64,000 nucleotides of DNA, taken from contig OW240916.1 in the NCBI GenBank assembly GCA_933207985.1, positions 311,660,767-311,724,766 on the forward strand, read 5' to 3'. Each line of letters begins with the position of its first letter. The first letter of the stretch is position 1. The translations under genes were made by a program, and so were the position numbers. Shown here piece after piece: positions 1-10,340 of the stretch. Source of the stretch: Pelobates cultripes (lineage: Eukaryota; Chordata; Amphibia; Anura; Pelobatidae). The notes under the pieces were generated by a model, which ran no database searches, was not told where the DNA came from, and saw only the letters and a program-made list of their open reading frames with translations.

Positions 1-258
1 GCTGCTAAGGACTGATTGCCAGGAGTGTAAGCCGCTTGGAAGCTTTTCCTGTTCGCCTGCTAGCAGCTATTCGTATGGTTCCTGTTCGTTTATTTGAAGT
101 GCTACCTTATTCCCTTGGATGCCGTTCGGGAGTTTGGAGCATTCACTTATTGGCGGTTCGTGAGTTTTGGTGATTCTACAGTAGCTGTGCCTGTCTCTGA
201 AAAGGGGGATTATCGTCTAAGTGGTTTTTTCCCCTTTTGTGCAAAATGGTCCGTTACA
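1..258 (+). repeat. 5' LTR, 3' portion only
   Basis: Matches 3768-4025 with a single substitution and no gap, then ends ccgttaca directly before the internal region. About 99.6 percent identity over the visible part implies a recent insertion, since both LTRs are identical when an element integrates. Confidence 0.9.
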
Positions 259-260
259 AT

Positions 261-279
261 TGGTGGCCCGTGTGGGGAT
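261..279 (+). promoter_or_regulatory. Candidate tRNA primer binding site
   Basis: Two bases after the LTR end comes TGGTGGCCCGTGTGGGGAT. Primer binding sites begin TGG because they pair with the CCA end of a tRNA. Position and first bases fit; the tRNA was not identified. Confidence 0.6.
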
Positions 280-1029
280 CGTTCCCACAGACTACAGGAC
301 AGCTACAGGAGACACCATTCCGTGGATTTTACAATTTGTGGGCAACGCATGTCTCAGTACAGCGACCCTGACAGCAACAGCATGGAACCAGCAGTGTCAT
401 ACGAGGAGGAGGACCTGGATGGCCGGGATGCATTAAGGAAAGGCATCTGGTACCAGGCCCTGGATAATGTACAGTACCAGCGGGGTAAGAGTCTCCCCAG
501 TGAAGAGCAGCGGTTGCAGAAGCAAGTGGCCCTGCGGATGCCCTTCCTGGGAGAGCAGCCCCTAGATGAATGGGTGAAGGAATTGGAGCACCGGGTATGG
601 CAGGAGATTTGGCTGGAAGATGCATACCAGGCGCTTTGGTGGTATGGGGCACAGTACCTGCCCTGGACAGCCGAGCATGACAAGCCAGAGGGAGAGGAGT
701 TTGATGGTCCTGGCTTGTTATGGGAGGCTTTTTCAGAGCCTGAATTTGGGAGCCCTACACAAGCCCGGTTCAGTGATCTCTTGGAGTGGAGGGAGAGCAG
801 GTATGACTGGGACGACACTCACGACATTGAGCAAGACCTGGCTCACCCAGCAACCCTGGAGTGGGAACTGGAGCAGGACTACCGAGATCTCTTCCACTCC
901 ATTGAGAAGATTCAGCAGGACAGCAAGGTGACAGAGCCAGAACCAGACCCATTCAGCTGGGAAGACATTGTGGATATTTTCTGGGAAGAACCCCAGGTGG
1001 CCGGTAGAGATGGGACCCAGGTCTCTCCA

Positions 1030-1870
1030 CCGGTCCTGCAGGGAATTGGGAGCCCAGTCTCCATTCCCCAGCGGCCGTGTGATTTATTGGGAATTGGGAG
1101 CCCAGTCTCCATTCCCCAGCGGGAGATATTGCAGGGAATTGGGAGCCTGAGCTCCATTCCCCAGCGGCAGGCTGAGTTACAGGGGACAGAGATAGTCGCT
1201 CCTGTCCCCAGCAGCAGAATGAATTGCAGGGAATTGGGAGCCCGAGCTCCATTCCCCAGCGGGAGATATTGCAGGGAATTGGGAGCCTGAGCTCCATTCC
1301 CCAGCGGCAGGCTGAGTTACAGGGGACAGAGATAGTCGCTCCTGTCCCCCAGCAGCAGAATGAATTGCAGGGAATTGGGAGCCCGAGCTCCATTCCCCAG
1401 CGGCAGAAATTGCAGGGAATTGGGAGCCCGAGCCCATTCCCCAGCGGGAGATATTGCAGGGAATTGGGAGCCTGAGCTCCATTCCCCAGCGGCAGGCTGA
1501 GTTACAGGGGGCAGAGGTAGTTGTTCCTGCCCCCCAGCAGCCAAGTGATATGCCGGGAAGGCAGTGGGAAGTCCAGGGAGAGGAGAGCAGTGTCCTCCCT
1601 CCCAGCGGCAGCGTGATTTTTTGGGAAGTGGGAGCCCAGTCTCCATTCCCCAGCGGCAGTATGATGCTTTGGGAATTGGGAGCCCAGTCTCCATTCCCCA
1701 GCGGCAGTATGATGCTTTGGGAATTGGGAGCCCAGTCTCCATTCCCCAGCGGCAGCACAGATTATTGGGAATTGGGAGCCCCGTCTCCATTCCCCAGCGG
1801 CAGAGTGTCCTACCGGGAATAGAGAGCCCAGTCTCCTTTCCCCAGCAGCAGGACTCTGTATTGGGAGCAG
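1030..1870 (+). repeat. Minisatellite array A inside the LTR-element ORF
   Basis: Tandem units of about 39-45 bp share GGAATTGGGAGCC followed by TCCATTCCCCAGCGG. At least ten units occur. Larger blocks of about 135 bp are themselves duplicated (1150-1285 against 1286-1420), showing higher-order expansion. Unit lengths are mostly multiples of three. Confidence 0.9.
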
Positions 1871-2059
1871 AGACAGTCGGTCTCCCTCCCCCACAGCTGG
1901 AAGTATGTATGGGAGAGGAGCTTGTTACCCCCTCTCCCCAGCGGCAGCTTAATGTACAAAGGGGAGACAGTAAGCCCCACAACCGTGCAGATGGGACCGT
2001 AGTCTCTACACTGCCAGCACAGGGGGTAGGGACGGTCGGTCCTGCCCCCCAGCGACAGG

Positions 2060-2290
2060 GCTGTTTAGCCAAAGGGGAGACAGTCGGTCTCCCCCTCCAG
2101 CAGCAGAGATGGGTAACCAAAGGGGAGACGGTCGGTCTCCAGCAGCAGGGCTGTGCAGCTAAAGGGGAGACGGTCGGTCTCCAGCAGCAGGACTGTGCAT
2201 CTAAAGGGGAGACAGTCAGTCTCCAGCAGCAGCAGCAGAGCGGTGTATTTAAAGGGGAGACAGTCGGTCTCCCCCTCCAACAACCAGGCT
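2060..2290 (+). repeat. Minisatellite array B inside the LTR-element ORF
   Basis: Five units of about 36-50 bp contain AAAGGGGAGAC then GTCGGTCTCC and CAGCAG runs. It encodes repeated KGETV-type peptides with glutamine runs. The GGGGAGAC core resembles parts of array A, so both may come from one ancestral unit. Confidence 0.85.
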
Positions 2291-2555
2291 TCCACCAGGC
2301 TACCCTCCCAGTAGCGCTGGCAACAGGGCAGAGTGCCGCTGGTCTCTGCCCACGCAGCAACCCACCAAGTCAGCGTACCCGTACCCAGCACAGCCGTGGT
2401 GAGGCACCTGGACCTGGACAAGCTTCCCCTTTACCCAGGTGTAGTAACCATTTATTGTGGGTGGGCTGTGCTGTTGATTATTTGTTGTGGGTGGGCTGCT
2501 GGACTAACAAGGGCACTGACCGGCAGGAGGTCAGATACCCTGTTAGTCTGTTTGG

Positions 2556-2568
2556 AAAAGGGGAGAGA
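2556..2568 (+). promoter_or_regulatory. Polypurine tract
   Basis: The purine run aaaaggggagaga lies directly before the TG that opens the 3' LTR. This is the expected position for the plus-strand primer of reverse transcription. Confidence 0.8.
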
Positions 2569-2668
2569 TGTGACGAGACCAATCTCGCCACATTGCATTG
2601 GAGAAGCCTGGTTGCTCGCCTGCTGCCTTTGGACTATGGCCCCCTTTTAAAAGACTTTATTTTTCCAT

Positions 2669-2808
2669 GCAGAAAAGCCATATTCATGCTTTTCTGCCGG
2701 TTGTTCGGTAGTTTCAATCTACCGAACAACCGTACGAATGACTGGACCACCTGGGAGCTGGAGTGTGCCGGCAATTAACCTCCCTGAAGCTGCGGTTAAC
2801 CGCAGCTT
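2669..2808 (+). repeat. Three consecutive perfect foldbacks in the LTR U3
   Basis: Stem one pairs 2669-2678 with 2688-2697 (10 bp). Stem two pairs 2698-2711 with 2719-2732 (14 bp, 7-base loop) and begins at the next base. A perfect 22 bp palindrome lies at 2787-2808, centred on GGTTAACC. The function is unknown. Confidence 0.85.
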
Positions 2809-2999
2809 AATTGATGAACGCTGGGTGGCCGCCGTTCGTATCCCGAAGAAGGAAGAACTCAAGGGAGAGTGCTCCCTCACGCGCCTGCCAGCCTGCCTGC
2901 TCACCCGGTGACAGCAGGGCCAGCAACACCACTGGACCCCAGGGAATCCCCTCAGCACTCCCAAAGGTAGGGAGGCTGGGGGATGCAATTTTTTTAAAA

Positions 3000-3084
3000 A
3001 AACGTGTGTGTTAGTGTGTGTGATAGTGTGTGTGTTAGTGTATGTGTGTGTGTTAGAGTGTGTGTGTTAGAGTGTGTGTTAGTC
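3000..3084 (+). repeat. TGTG/TTAG minisatellite in the LTR
   Basis: Irregular tandem units of GTGTGTGTTAG type lie inside the U3 part of the 3' LTR. Confidence 0.85.
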
Positions 3085-4271
3085 TTAAGCACTTACCCAT
3101 TTTAAACCATACGAATGAACAGCGGTGTTCGCCTCTATTTTCATGGAACTAAAATCGGACACAGTTTTGCGCGAACACCGCTGAAGCCGCCGACCTCCCT
3201 TCTTGTTCGGTGAAAGCACATGAATGACCCGGTGTTCGGTATTTTTGTGTGAATGTCTTATACCCCAGATAGGAATCCCATGGAGCCCATTCGTATGAAA
3301 CTGACTGTAAAGACTTTGGCTCCATGGCGATTGAACTGTATTCGTGTAGTCTGAGTGCCATTCACCTAATAATGTGCACTCAGACCTGAGCTATCTGGGG
3401 ATGTGTTACATGCCTGTGTTTAATGTAGTAAATGTTACTTTGTGCATTTTAAAGTATAATGCTGTTTTGTGTTCCCACGTGTGTAATGGAGTTTTGCCTT
3501 TGTCTTGGGAGATAATTGAGTTACTTCCCAATTATCTCCCAGGGCAGAGGGGAGGAAGCCAGGATGCATTGTGGGAATATACTGTGACTGTGTGTCCTTT
3601 TTGTATACTTGTCTGTCCCTTGTCACAGTCTCCCATTTGGTCCCCTAGGGGAGTGTCCACCAGGTGGGAGACCTGCATAAAAGCTGGGCAGGTAGCCCTC
3701 ATTAAACAGACCACTGCTTGACCCTCAACACGGAGCCTTGTCTCGTCTTTGGGGGGATTTACTGTATGCTGCTAAGGACTGATTGCCAGGAGTGTAAGCC
3801 GCTTGGAAGCTTTTCCTGTTCGCCTGCTAGCAGCTATTCGTATGGTTCCTGTTCGTTTATTTGAAGTGCTACCTTATTCCCTTGGATGCCGTTCGGGAGT
3901 TTGGAGCATTCACTTATTGGCGGTTCGTGAGTTTTGGTGATTCTACAGTAGCTGTGCCTGTCTCTGAAAAGGGGGATTATCGTCTAAGTGGTTTTTTCCC
4001 CTTTTGTGCAAAACGGTCCGTTACAGACGCAAGTCTCTTTTCAGCTATATAACTATGTAACTATGTAAAATAAGCATGTAAATAGGGCTTGCAAAAGGCA
4101 ATTAGATGGACTAAACTAGAAAATTAAAAGCCCATACCCAAAGAGAGCAACACTAACCCTTGATGGATTTTTAAGTGCATTGATGGCAAAAAGGTTCAGA
4201 GTGTAAATGTTAGTCCATTGGAATCTGAGATTGGTGTGCTTATCAAGGTGGATCAGAACACGGCAGACATT

Positions 4272-4871
4272 TTAAAGGAGCACTATAGGGTCAGGAACAC
4301 AAGCATGTATTCATGACCCTAAAGTGTTAAAACCACCATCTAGCCCCCTGGCTCCCTTTTGCCTCCCTAAAAATAGTAAAATATGACTTGTATTCAAGTC
4401 CGAAGCTGCTGTCTCTGCCTGTGAAGTGCCCTTTGTCTGATGACATAATCAGAAGTGGTGGTCTAAGCCAATCACAATGCTTTCACATAGGATTGGCTGA
4501 GACTATCAAGGAGGCAGATCAGGGGCAGAGCCAGCACAAGTCAAACACAGCCCTGGCCAATCAGCATCTCCTCACAGAGATGAATTGAATCAATGCATCT
4601 CTATAAAGAAAGGTCAGTGTCTGCATGCAGAGGGTGCAGATACTGAATGCAAGTGTTGCTTACTCTGCAGCACTGCCCAAGGAAACACCTCTAGCAGCCA
4701 TCTGAGGAGTGGCCACTGACCAGTATAATTATCATTAGGCTGTAATGTAAACACTGCGTTTTCTCAGAAAAGACAGTGTTTACAGAAAAAAAAGCCTGAA
4801 GGGAATGATTCTACTCACCAGAACACATGCAATAAGCTGTAGTTGTTCTGGTGACTATAGTATCCCTTTAA
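4272..4871. mobile_element. TTAA-ended MITE
   Basis: Left end TTAAAGGAGCACTATAG and right end CTATAGTATCCCTTTAA form imperfect inverted repeats of about 17 bp. TTAA at each end is either part of the repeat or a TTAA target duplication as made by piggyBac-type transposases; the sequence cannot separate these. A second copy lies at 48447-48974 and shares GGGTCAGGAA near the left end and ACTCACCAGAACA near the right end. It has no coding capacity. Confidence 0.75.
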
Positions 4872-4879
4872 ATATTGTT

Positions 4880-5290
4880 TTTTTCTTCAGTATATAGCAA
4901 AGAAGAGTCTGTGGCTGTAGACATGCAAATCCCTGTTACTAAAACCTTACAGCAAAAATGTGATTGGATAACACAATATAAAGTGCTACTTCAGTTAAAT
5001 AACATTAATGAAAGCAAAGCCTCAGGGCCAGATGGTATTCACCCACAAGTAGTTAGGGAGATTAGTGTATAAATATCCATGCCAATGTTTTTAAACTGTC
5101 AGGATTCTTTTCTTTCAGGAATCCTACCCGAATATTGGAGAAAGCAGTGATGCCTATATATAAAAAGGGTTCAAAAGTTCAACCAAGAACCTACCGACCT
5201 ATGAGGTTAACATCTGAGAGTGGGAAGATATATGAAGGACTGGTAAGGAATAATATTCAAAATTATTTATTTTTTTCATAAGGGTTTATG
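4880..5290 (+). pseudogene. CR1/L2-type LINE reverse transcriptase fragment
   Basis: The reading 4875-5072 contains an alanine-serine-glycine-proline-aspartate-glycine motif followed by an isoleucine-histidine-proline, typical of the start of the RT domain in CR1/L2-type LINEs. After a stop, a second frame near 5150-5230 reads a YKKGSK segment followed by an arginine-proline that matches the next RT block. About 135 codons are recognisable, with at least one frameshift. Both LINE ends are missing. Confidence 0.7.
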
Positions 5291-6052
5291 AATGACAGGT
5301 TATGTTAAAATTGATAAAAGTTGTCCAGAGGATATGATCTACTTGGATTTTCTCTGGATGGATTGGGGAACATAACTCTATTAACCTTCAAATTTTACTT
5401 GCGACTAGGATGTAACATTGATGGCTGTTTTTTTATTATTATTAAAAGACATTTGGATATGAATGCATTTTGTGTAAATTAACACAACTTTCTTAAGGTA
5501 AAATAGATTATTGCATCAAACAATGGATTGCTGATTGGTGCATTTGCTACTATTATAACATTATTGTGTTTGACTTTAAGAAACATTGCATTACACACAG
5601 TGCACTGCACAGGACTCACACACTTGCACAGTCCAACACTGGTGTGAAGACGCTTAGGAATAAAAAAATTTTTTTTTCTAAAAAAGAGTTTTAAGAAACC
5701 CCTAGACACTCGGTGCAGTGATCAATGGTGCAGAAAACTGCCACAAACTGTACTGCAATTTGCAAAGTAGAAGAAGCGGCATTGCACACTGCACACTGCA
5801 AATCAAATAATTTGCCTCTGAAAATAATTAAAAAAATAGCTTTTTCTCATTTCATACCCATTTTTAGCATCAAGAACACAACATGGAATCATGAAACAAA
5901 TGACATTGCTCGCCCATTGTGTGTGTCATTTGTTACATGATATGTTTATAATACAGTTCAGAGTTACAACATTCGGGAGACTAGCTGATCAGCCAAAATT
6001 AGAAAGGATTGCAATTTGTTAAAATCTAATCAAAAGAAAGCCCAAATTGAAT
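5291..6052. other. Spacer without recognised genes
   Basis: AT-rich sequence with short A and T runs. The open frames at 5479-5709 (minus) and 5725-5940 (plus) show no motif. Confidence 0.5.
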
Positions 6053-7340
6053 AAAATTATATAACAGTTACATTTTTGCTTAAATAATCTTTATTAAATA
6101 GAATTTTCATAAAACATCTACTTTCAAAGTAGGCTCTATCAATACATAACAATACAAACTAACAGTGTAATATAATCTGAACAATAGTCAAGTACAGACA
6201 AAGAATAAAGGCTGAATTAGGACCCTTTTGTATTAGTATTAGAAAACCAACAAAGAATAGGATAGAAAACTAGGAAAAGAAGCAAAGAAAAAGTCCTCAT
6301 AACGTAAAGGAGCCCAATGAGTTCAAGGTCATTGAGTATAAGAGCGAGGAAGTAAGTACAAGGCACTGAAAGTCAATAAGTAAAGGAGTGATGCAGAAAG
6401 AGGAAAAAAATAAAACTAAAAAATACAGTGGAAGGACATAAATGGTGATAACCACAACTGGGCTTAGAGGGGTGTGCAGCCATCAGGACCCAGGAAATTC
6501 CTTGTACAGAGTCATTGCTAATCTGAAATAACCCATGAAACATAAACTTTCCAAGGCGGCCAGAACTTGTGTGAAGCGAGGGTGTCATGTAATCTATCAG
6601 TTTGTTTTTTCATCCTATAATATAATAACTTTTTTGGGTAACAAAATCCAATTGTGGCACGGTATACTTCCACTCTTTGACTATACATAACTTCAGAGTA
6701 GGACAGGTGGGATGAGTCTGGGACATCTTCTATTCAGGTGGGCTACTAAACGGTCATGGACAAGATCTGTTTCGAATACACATCCAATCAAATCAAAAAC
6801 TTCAGATAAAAAAGTGCAACTCTTTTGCGCCACATTCCTCAATAACACAGCAAAGACAGACAACAGTATTGAGGAGTGAGATGAGTCTGGGACAGTCTTC
6901 CATTCAGTTGGGCTACAGAAGGGTCCTGTGTAAGATATATTTTGAGTACACATTAAATCACTTCAAAACCTTCAGACCAGAAAGGTGAAAGCTTGGTGCA
7001 ACCCCACCACTTGTGATAATAATGTACTCTTTCGCAGTATTTACGATAGCAAAGTAGAGACAGACCATGGTACATGTAGTGTAAACAGATTTGGTCCAAA
7101 TACCATCTCAAAGTGCATTTAGTACAATTTTCTCTAATTAACGTACATGTGGTAATTTTACTAACAGCATTCATACATGTAGACAACTCTTCCTCTGAGT
7201 GATCCACTTTTAGATCCCTTTCCCAGAGTCTCTGGTATCTTGTTTTAAAAACAGAAACATATGGACAGCAACATATGATGGATGATATAGCTCTTTTTGT
7301 CATTCTGTCTATAGTAATATAAACATTCAAAGGATGTCAT
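6053..7340 (-). pseudogene. Antisense L1/Tx1-type LINE 3' end
   Basis: On the minus strand, 7330-6953 reads 125 codons resembling the C-terminal part of an L1-type ORF2: a tryptophan-glutamate-arginine-aspartate-leucine segment, then a cysteine/histidine cluster ending HYYHKWWGC followed by a proline-phenylalanine-tryptophan. This matches the zinc-finger-like tail seen in the L1 fragment at 34115-34810. Downstream on that strand there is no ORF, and an AATAAA lies near 6085, as expected for a 3' untranslated region. The copy is old, with several stops. Confidence 0.6.
6697..7060 (-). repeat. Diverged tandem duplication in the L1 fragment
   Basis: GATGAGTCTGGGACA occurs near 6713 and again near 6880, each followed by a similar 90 bp stretch ending in AAACTTCAG or AAACCTTCAG. 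Two copies of about 180 bp have diverged by roughly a quarter. Confidence 0.65.
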
Positions 7341-8999
7341 ATGGCAGATAGTGTGGCATAACAACTACATTTTTATACTGCTTTCTCGGAAAAGTTGATC
7401 GTACTCCATGTATTTATTGTTGCTGGTTGCAAAGTGTGTTTATTAATTAATTACAGAAATTGTCCTATAAATTAATCAATTATTGTTACTAACTATATAA
7501 CATACAAAGGTTTTCTATATACATGCCTTATATGTACAGAGTACACAAAGTATAAATTGTTAGTACAAAAAGGACTTTGACACTGATCAAATACTTGGCC
7601 GTATATTTTGTTATATTTATCGGAGAACCTAAGACATATTTACTGACAGGTGTATCTCCAGCAGCAATATATTATTTGCCTTGTTTATTCTTGCTTTTCG
7701 TAACCTGCATTTTGCAATAATTTCTCCGTCTACATGTTTTTGATGGTAATCTAGAAAAAGAAACAAAACAGGCTGCATCACATCAAGTTCACTCAGAAGA
7801 ATCTCAGACAAAAATATGTTCTTGAATAAGTAAAAAACTAAATGTTACAGTAGAACACAATAAAATAGAATAGTAAAATATAATACAGTAGAATTGTGTT
7901 TAGTAGCACATAACACAAATCATATTATTGATACAATTGCATGTAAAAACATAACAAAAATACTTGATCATAGCTACGTCTATGTGTATTAAGGTGTATG
8001 CTTGATATTAACCCTTTATTATAAAGTAAGTCATTGTGCTAACCATTGAGTTGTCAGAAATTATAAGCCATTGAATGGATTTGTTATATTTGTCAACTGG
8101 TAAAATAATAATAATTAAAAAAAGACACATAGTGACAACCACCATAATAGATTTCTAGAAACAGCAAAATGAACTCAGAGGAATGCACTAAAAATGTAAT
8201 TTTCATTTCTTTTATGAACACCAGTGTAATGAACTGCGTGTGTTGAATATGTTCCCGTGGGAATTTCAGACTAGATCTTGAGAAAATAGTGTTTTTGTGT
8301 CATTCAGATTTTGAAACTAAGCTAAACTCTTGTAATTTACATAAATATAATGTTAATATGTACTTATACTGCATTCTCGTCAAGATTCAACTGAGTGAAA
8401 CTAATCCAAGCTTTATAGGGAAACTCATTTAACTTACTTTTATAAAAAGCAGGAACAGTAAAAAAATAAAAACACAAAAAAAAAATGACCTCTGGAAATC
8501 TATTTTAAGTACATTCTACAAAGCATTTAGCAATATTCCACTTCAGCTTTCCAAAATGCAATTGAAAGATAATTATAAACATGCAGTACGGCCAAGCGGT
8601 ATAATTTTACTATGTAACCAACAGTGATCTATTATATTTTTATTTAATGAGATTGCCACTACATTTATTGGGTTTCCATGGCAAGGTAGCATTTTCAGAA
8701 GTGGAGATTGTCTATGTTGTTGCTTGTCTTAATCCTCATGGTAACTGCTGAATGCATACCTTCTTCAGATACAATAACAAATCCACTTAATTGTGCTATT
8801 CCATTGTACATGTTGGCATCAAGCATTCTATTATCATGCTCAATGATGTTGTATATTCTATTGATCAGATTGCAATAGACTAATCTGGGGCCCCCACAAT
8901 GTATTATATGTGCATGCGATTATTAATTGAAAATGTAAAGCTGTGTGACTAAATAATGCAAATGTTTTCTAAATGAGAGTGAAGCCATTAAACTGGCTA
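7341..8999. other. AT-rich spacer
   Basis: No motif-bearing ORF, RNA gene or terminal repeat was seen. Short poly-A runs occur near 8460-8485. Confidence 0.5.
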
Positions 9000-9001
9000 G
9001 A

Positions 9002-9230
9002 TAATATTATTATTATTATTATTATTTATATAGCACCAACAAGTTCCGTAGCGCTGTACAATGGGTGGACTAACAGATGCGTATTTGTAACCGGACAAGT
9101 TTGACGCACAGGAACAAAGAGATTGAGAGCCCTGCTCAATGAGCTTACATGCTAGAGGGAGTGGGGTAAAGTGACGCAAAATGTAAGGGTAGGGTAGAAA
9201 AGTAGGCTGCTAGGATAGTATTCATTGAGG
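9002..9230 (+). repeat. ATT microsatellite plus dispersed GCGCTGTACA repeat
   Basis: An (ATT)n tract leads into TTTATATAGCACCAACAA and GTAGCGCTGTACAATGGG. The same core recurs at 50514-50640 with a similar downstream part, and in reverse orientation as a short piece at 16044-16090. It is a dispersed repeat with a simple-sequence edge; I cannot name its class. Confidence 0.75.
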
Positions 9231-9310
9231 GCTTAGTATTTTGTTTTGATAACAGTTTCAGGGGAGAAACCAGCGTTTGGGGAGGAGAAGTTGTTCACAG
9301 TTTAATTACA

Positions 9311-9865
9311 TGGAAACATAGAATGTGACAGCAGATAAGAACCATTCAGCCCATCTAGTCTGCCCAATATTTCAAAATACTTTTAATTAGTCCCTGGCCT
9401 TATCTTAAGTCTAGGATAGCCTTATGGCTATCCCATGCATGCTTAAACTCCCTCACTGTGTTAACCTCTACCACTTCAGCTGGAAGGCTATTCCATGCAT
9501 CCACTACCCTCTCAGTAAAGTAATACTTCCTGATATTATTTTTAAACCTCTGTCTCTCTATTTTAAGACTATGTCCTCTTGTGTGGTAGTTTTTCTTCTT
9601 TTAAATATGGTCTCCTCCTTTACTGTGTTGATTCCCTTTATGTATTTAAATGTTTCTATCATATCCCCATGTCTCGTTTTTCCTCCAAACTATACATGTT
9701 AAGTTCCTTTAACCTTACCTGGTAAGTTTTATCCTGCAATCCATGAACCAGTTTAGTAGCCCTTCTCTGAACTCTCTCTAAAGTATCAATATCCTTCTGA
9801 ATATATGATCTCCACTACTGCGTACAATACTCCAAGTGAGGTCTCACCAGTGTTCTGTACAGTGG
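9311..9865 (-). pseudogene. CR1-type LINE 3' end, antisense
   Basis: The minus strand encodes the C-terminal part of a CR1-type ORF2: an arginine-proline-histidine-leucine-glutamate-tyrosine-cysteine block near 9840, then the charged FKRRETTTT-like and SLKL blocks, and a tryptophan-asparagine-serine-leucine-proline near 9480. The element ends at 9311 with a tail made of ATGTTTC-type sequence. Other 3' ends of this family lie at 38159-38221 (plus), 52753-53060 (minus) and 58060-58490 (plus). Stops and indels interrupt the frame. Confidence 0.8.
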
Positions 9866-10340
9866 CATGGTTTCCTAAATAAGTAAGTTTTCAAAGATTT
9901 TCTGAAGGAGTGAAGACTGGGTGAGAGTCTAACAGAGAGGGGAAAGGTGTTCCATAGGAATGGTGCGGCCCTACAGAAGTCTTTAAGGTGTGCATCAGAG
10001 GAAGGAGTACGTACAGAGGTTAAACGTAGGTCTCCGGCAGAGCATAGGGGCCTAGATGGGACATATTTGTGTATTAGTGAGGATAAGTAGGTGGGAGCAG
10101 CATTGTGTAGAAATTTGTAAGCAAGTGTCAGGATCTTAAATTGAGCCCTATATCTTACGGGAAGCCAATGAAGGGACTGACAAACGGGGGAGGAGTGGGA
10201 GGTGCAGGCGGACAGGAAGATGAACCTCGCTGCCTCATTCATTATAGACTGTAACGGGGCAAGTTGGGAAAACATAAGACCAATGAGAAGTGGATTACAG
10301 TAGTCAAGGCGAGAGACGACATTAGCATGGACAAGCACAT
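9866..10340 (-). pseudogene. LINE ORF2 C-terminal fragment (L2/Rex1-like), antisense
   Basis: An uninterrupted frame of about 155 codons reads, in order, SRLDYCN, an LHWLPVRYR motif, a YVPSR block, and LWNTFPLSVR with a KTYLF end. This block order is the region after the RT palm in L2/Rex1-like LINEs. The last residues before the stop at 9841 run into the neighbouring CR1 fragment, so the two elements abut at about 9865 and the stop is borrowed. Everything upstream of this domain is missing. Confidence 0.8.

Larger units (their letters stand above)
349..2778 (+). pseudogene. Long internal ORF of the LTR element, frameshifted
   Basis: An open frame starts at the ATG at 349 and also reads open upstream into the LTR to 94. 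The first 220 or so residues are acidic and rich in tryptophan and glutamate, with no family I recognise; a Gag-like role is only a guess from position. The rest is translated minisatellite: units ending in an isoleucine-proline-glutamine motif, then glycine-glutamate-threonine-valine-glycine-leucine units with glutamine runs. The frame is lost near 1210, changes again near 1430 and near 1600, and then returns to the original phase, staying open to the stop at 2776-2778 inside the 3' LTR. No zinc knuckle or protease motif is visible. Confidence 0.6.
1..4025 (+). mobile_element. Non-autonomous LTR retrotransposon (5' LTR cut by window edge)
   Basis: The last 258 bases of the 5' LTR are repeated at 3768-4025 at a constant offset of 3767 with one mismatch (position 248, t versus c). 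Between the LTRs lies a 2310 bp internal region with a candidate primer binding site at its left end and a purine tract at its right end. The 3' LTR starts TG and ends CA. No protease, reverse transcriptase, RNase H or integrase motif was seen in any frame, so the element looks non-autonomous and would need a partner in trans. The target-site duplication cannot be checked because the left flank lies outside the window; the right flank begins gacgc. Confidence 0.87.
2569..4025 (+). repeat. 3' LTR, 1457 bp, complete
   Basis: Begins TGTGACGAGACC directly after the purine tract and ends CCGTTACA. The terminal hexamers are imperfect inverted repeats. A TATA-like cataaaa at 3676-3682 and an attaaa polyadenylation-like signal at 3701-3706 suggest the U3/R boundary lies near 3700. 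The right 258 bp equals the 5' LTR fragment. Related LTRs occur at 14855-15769 (minus) and probably 11028-12068 (plus). Confidence 0.88.

Noticed and set aside
1030..2290. Possible CRISPR array
   Set aside because: Units are directly tandem with no unique spacers, lie in a coding frame between LTRs, and the DNA is eukaryotic in character.
3861..4052. ORF beginning in the 3' LTR
   Set aside because: It is the LTR copy of the start of the frame at 94 and runs out into flanking DNA; a product of LTR sequence, not a separate gene.
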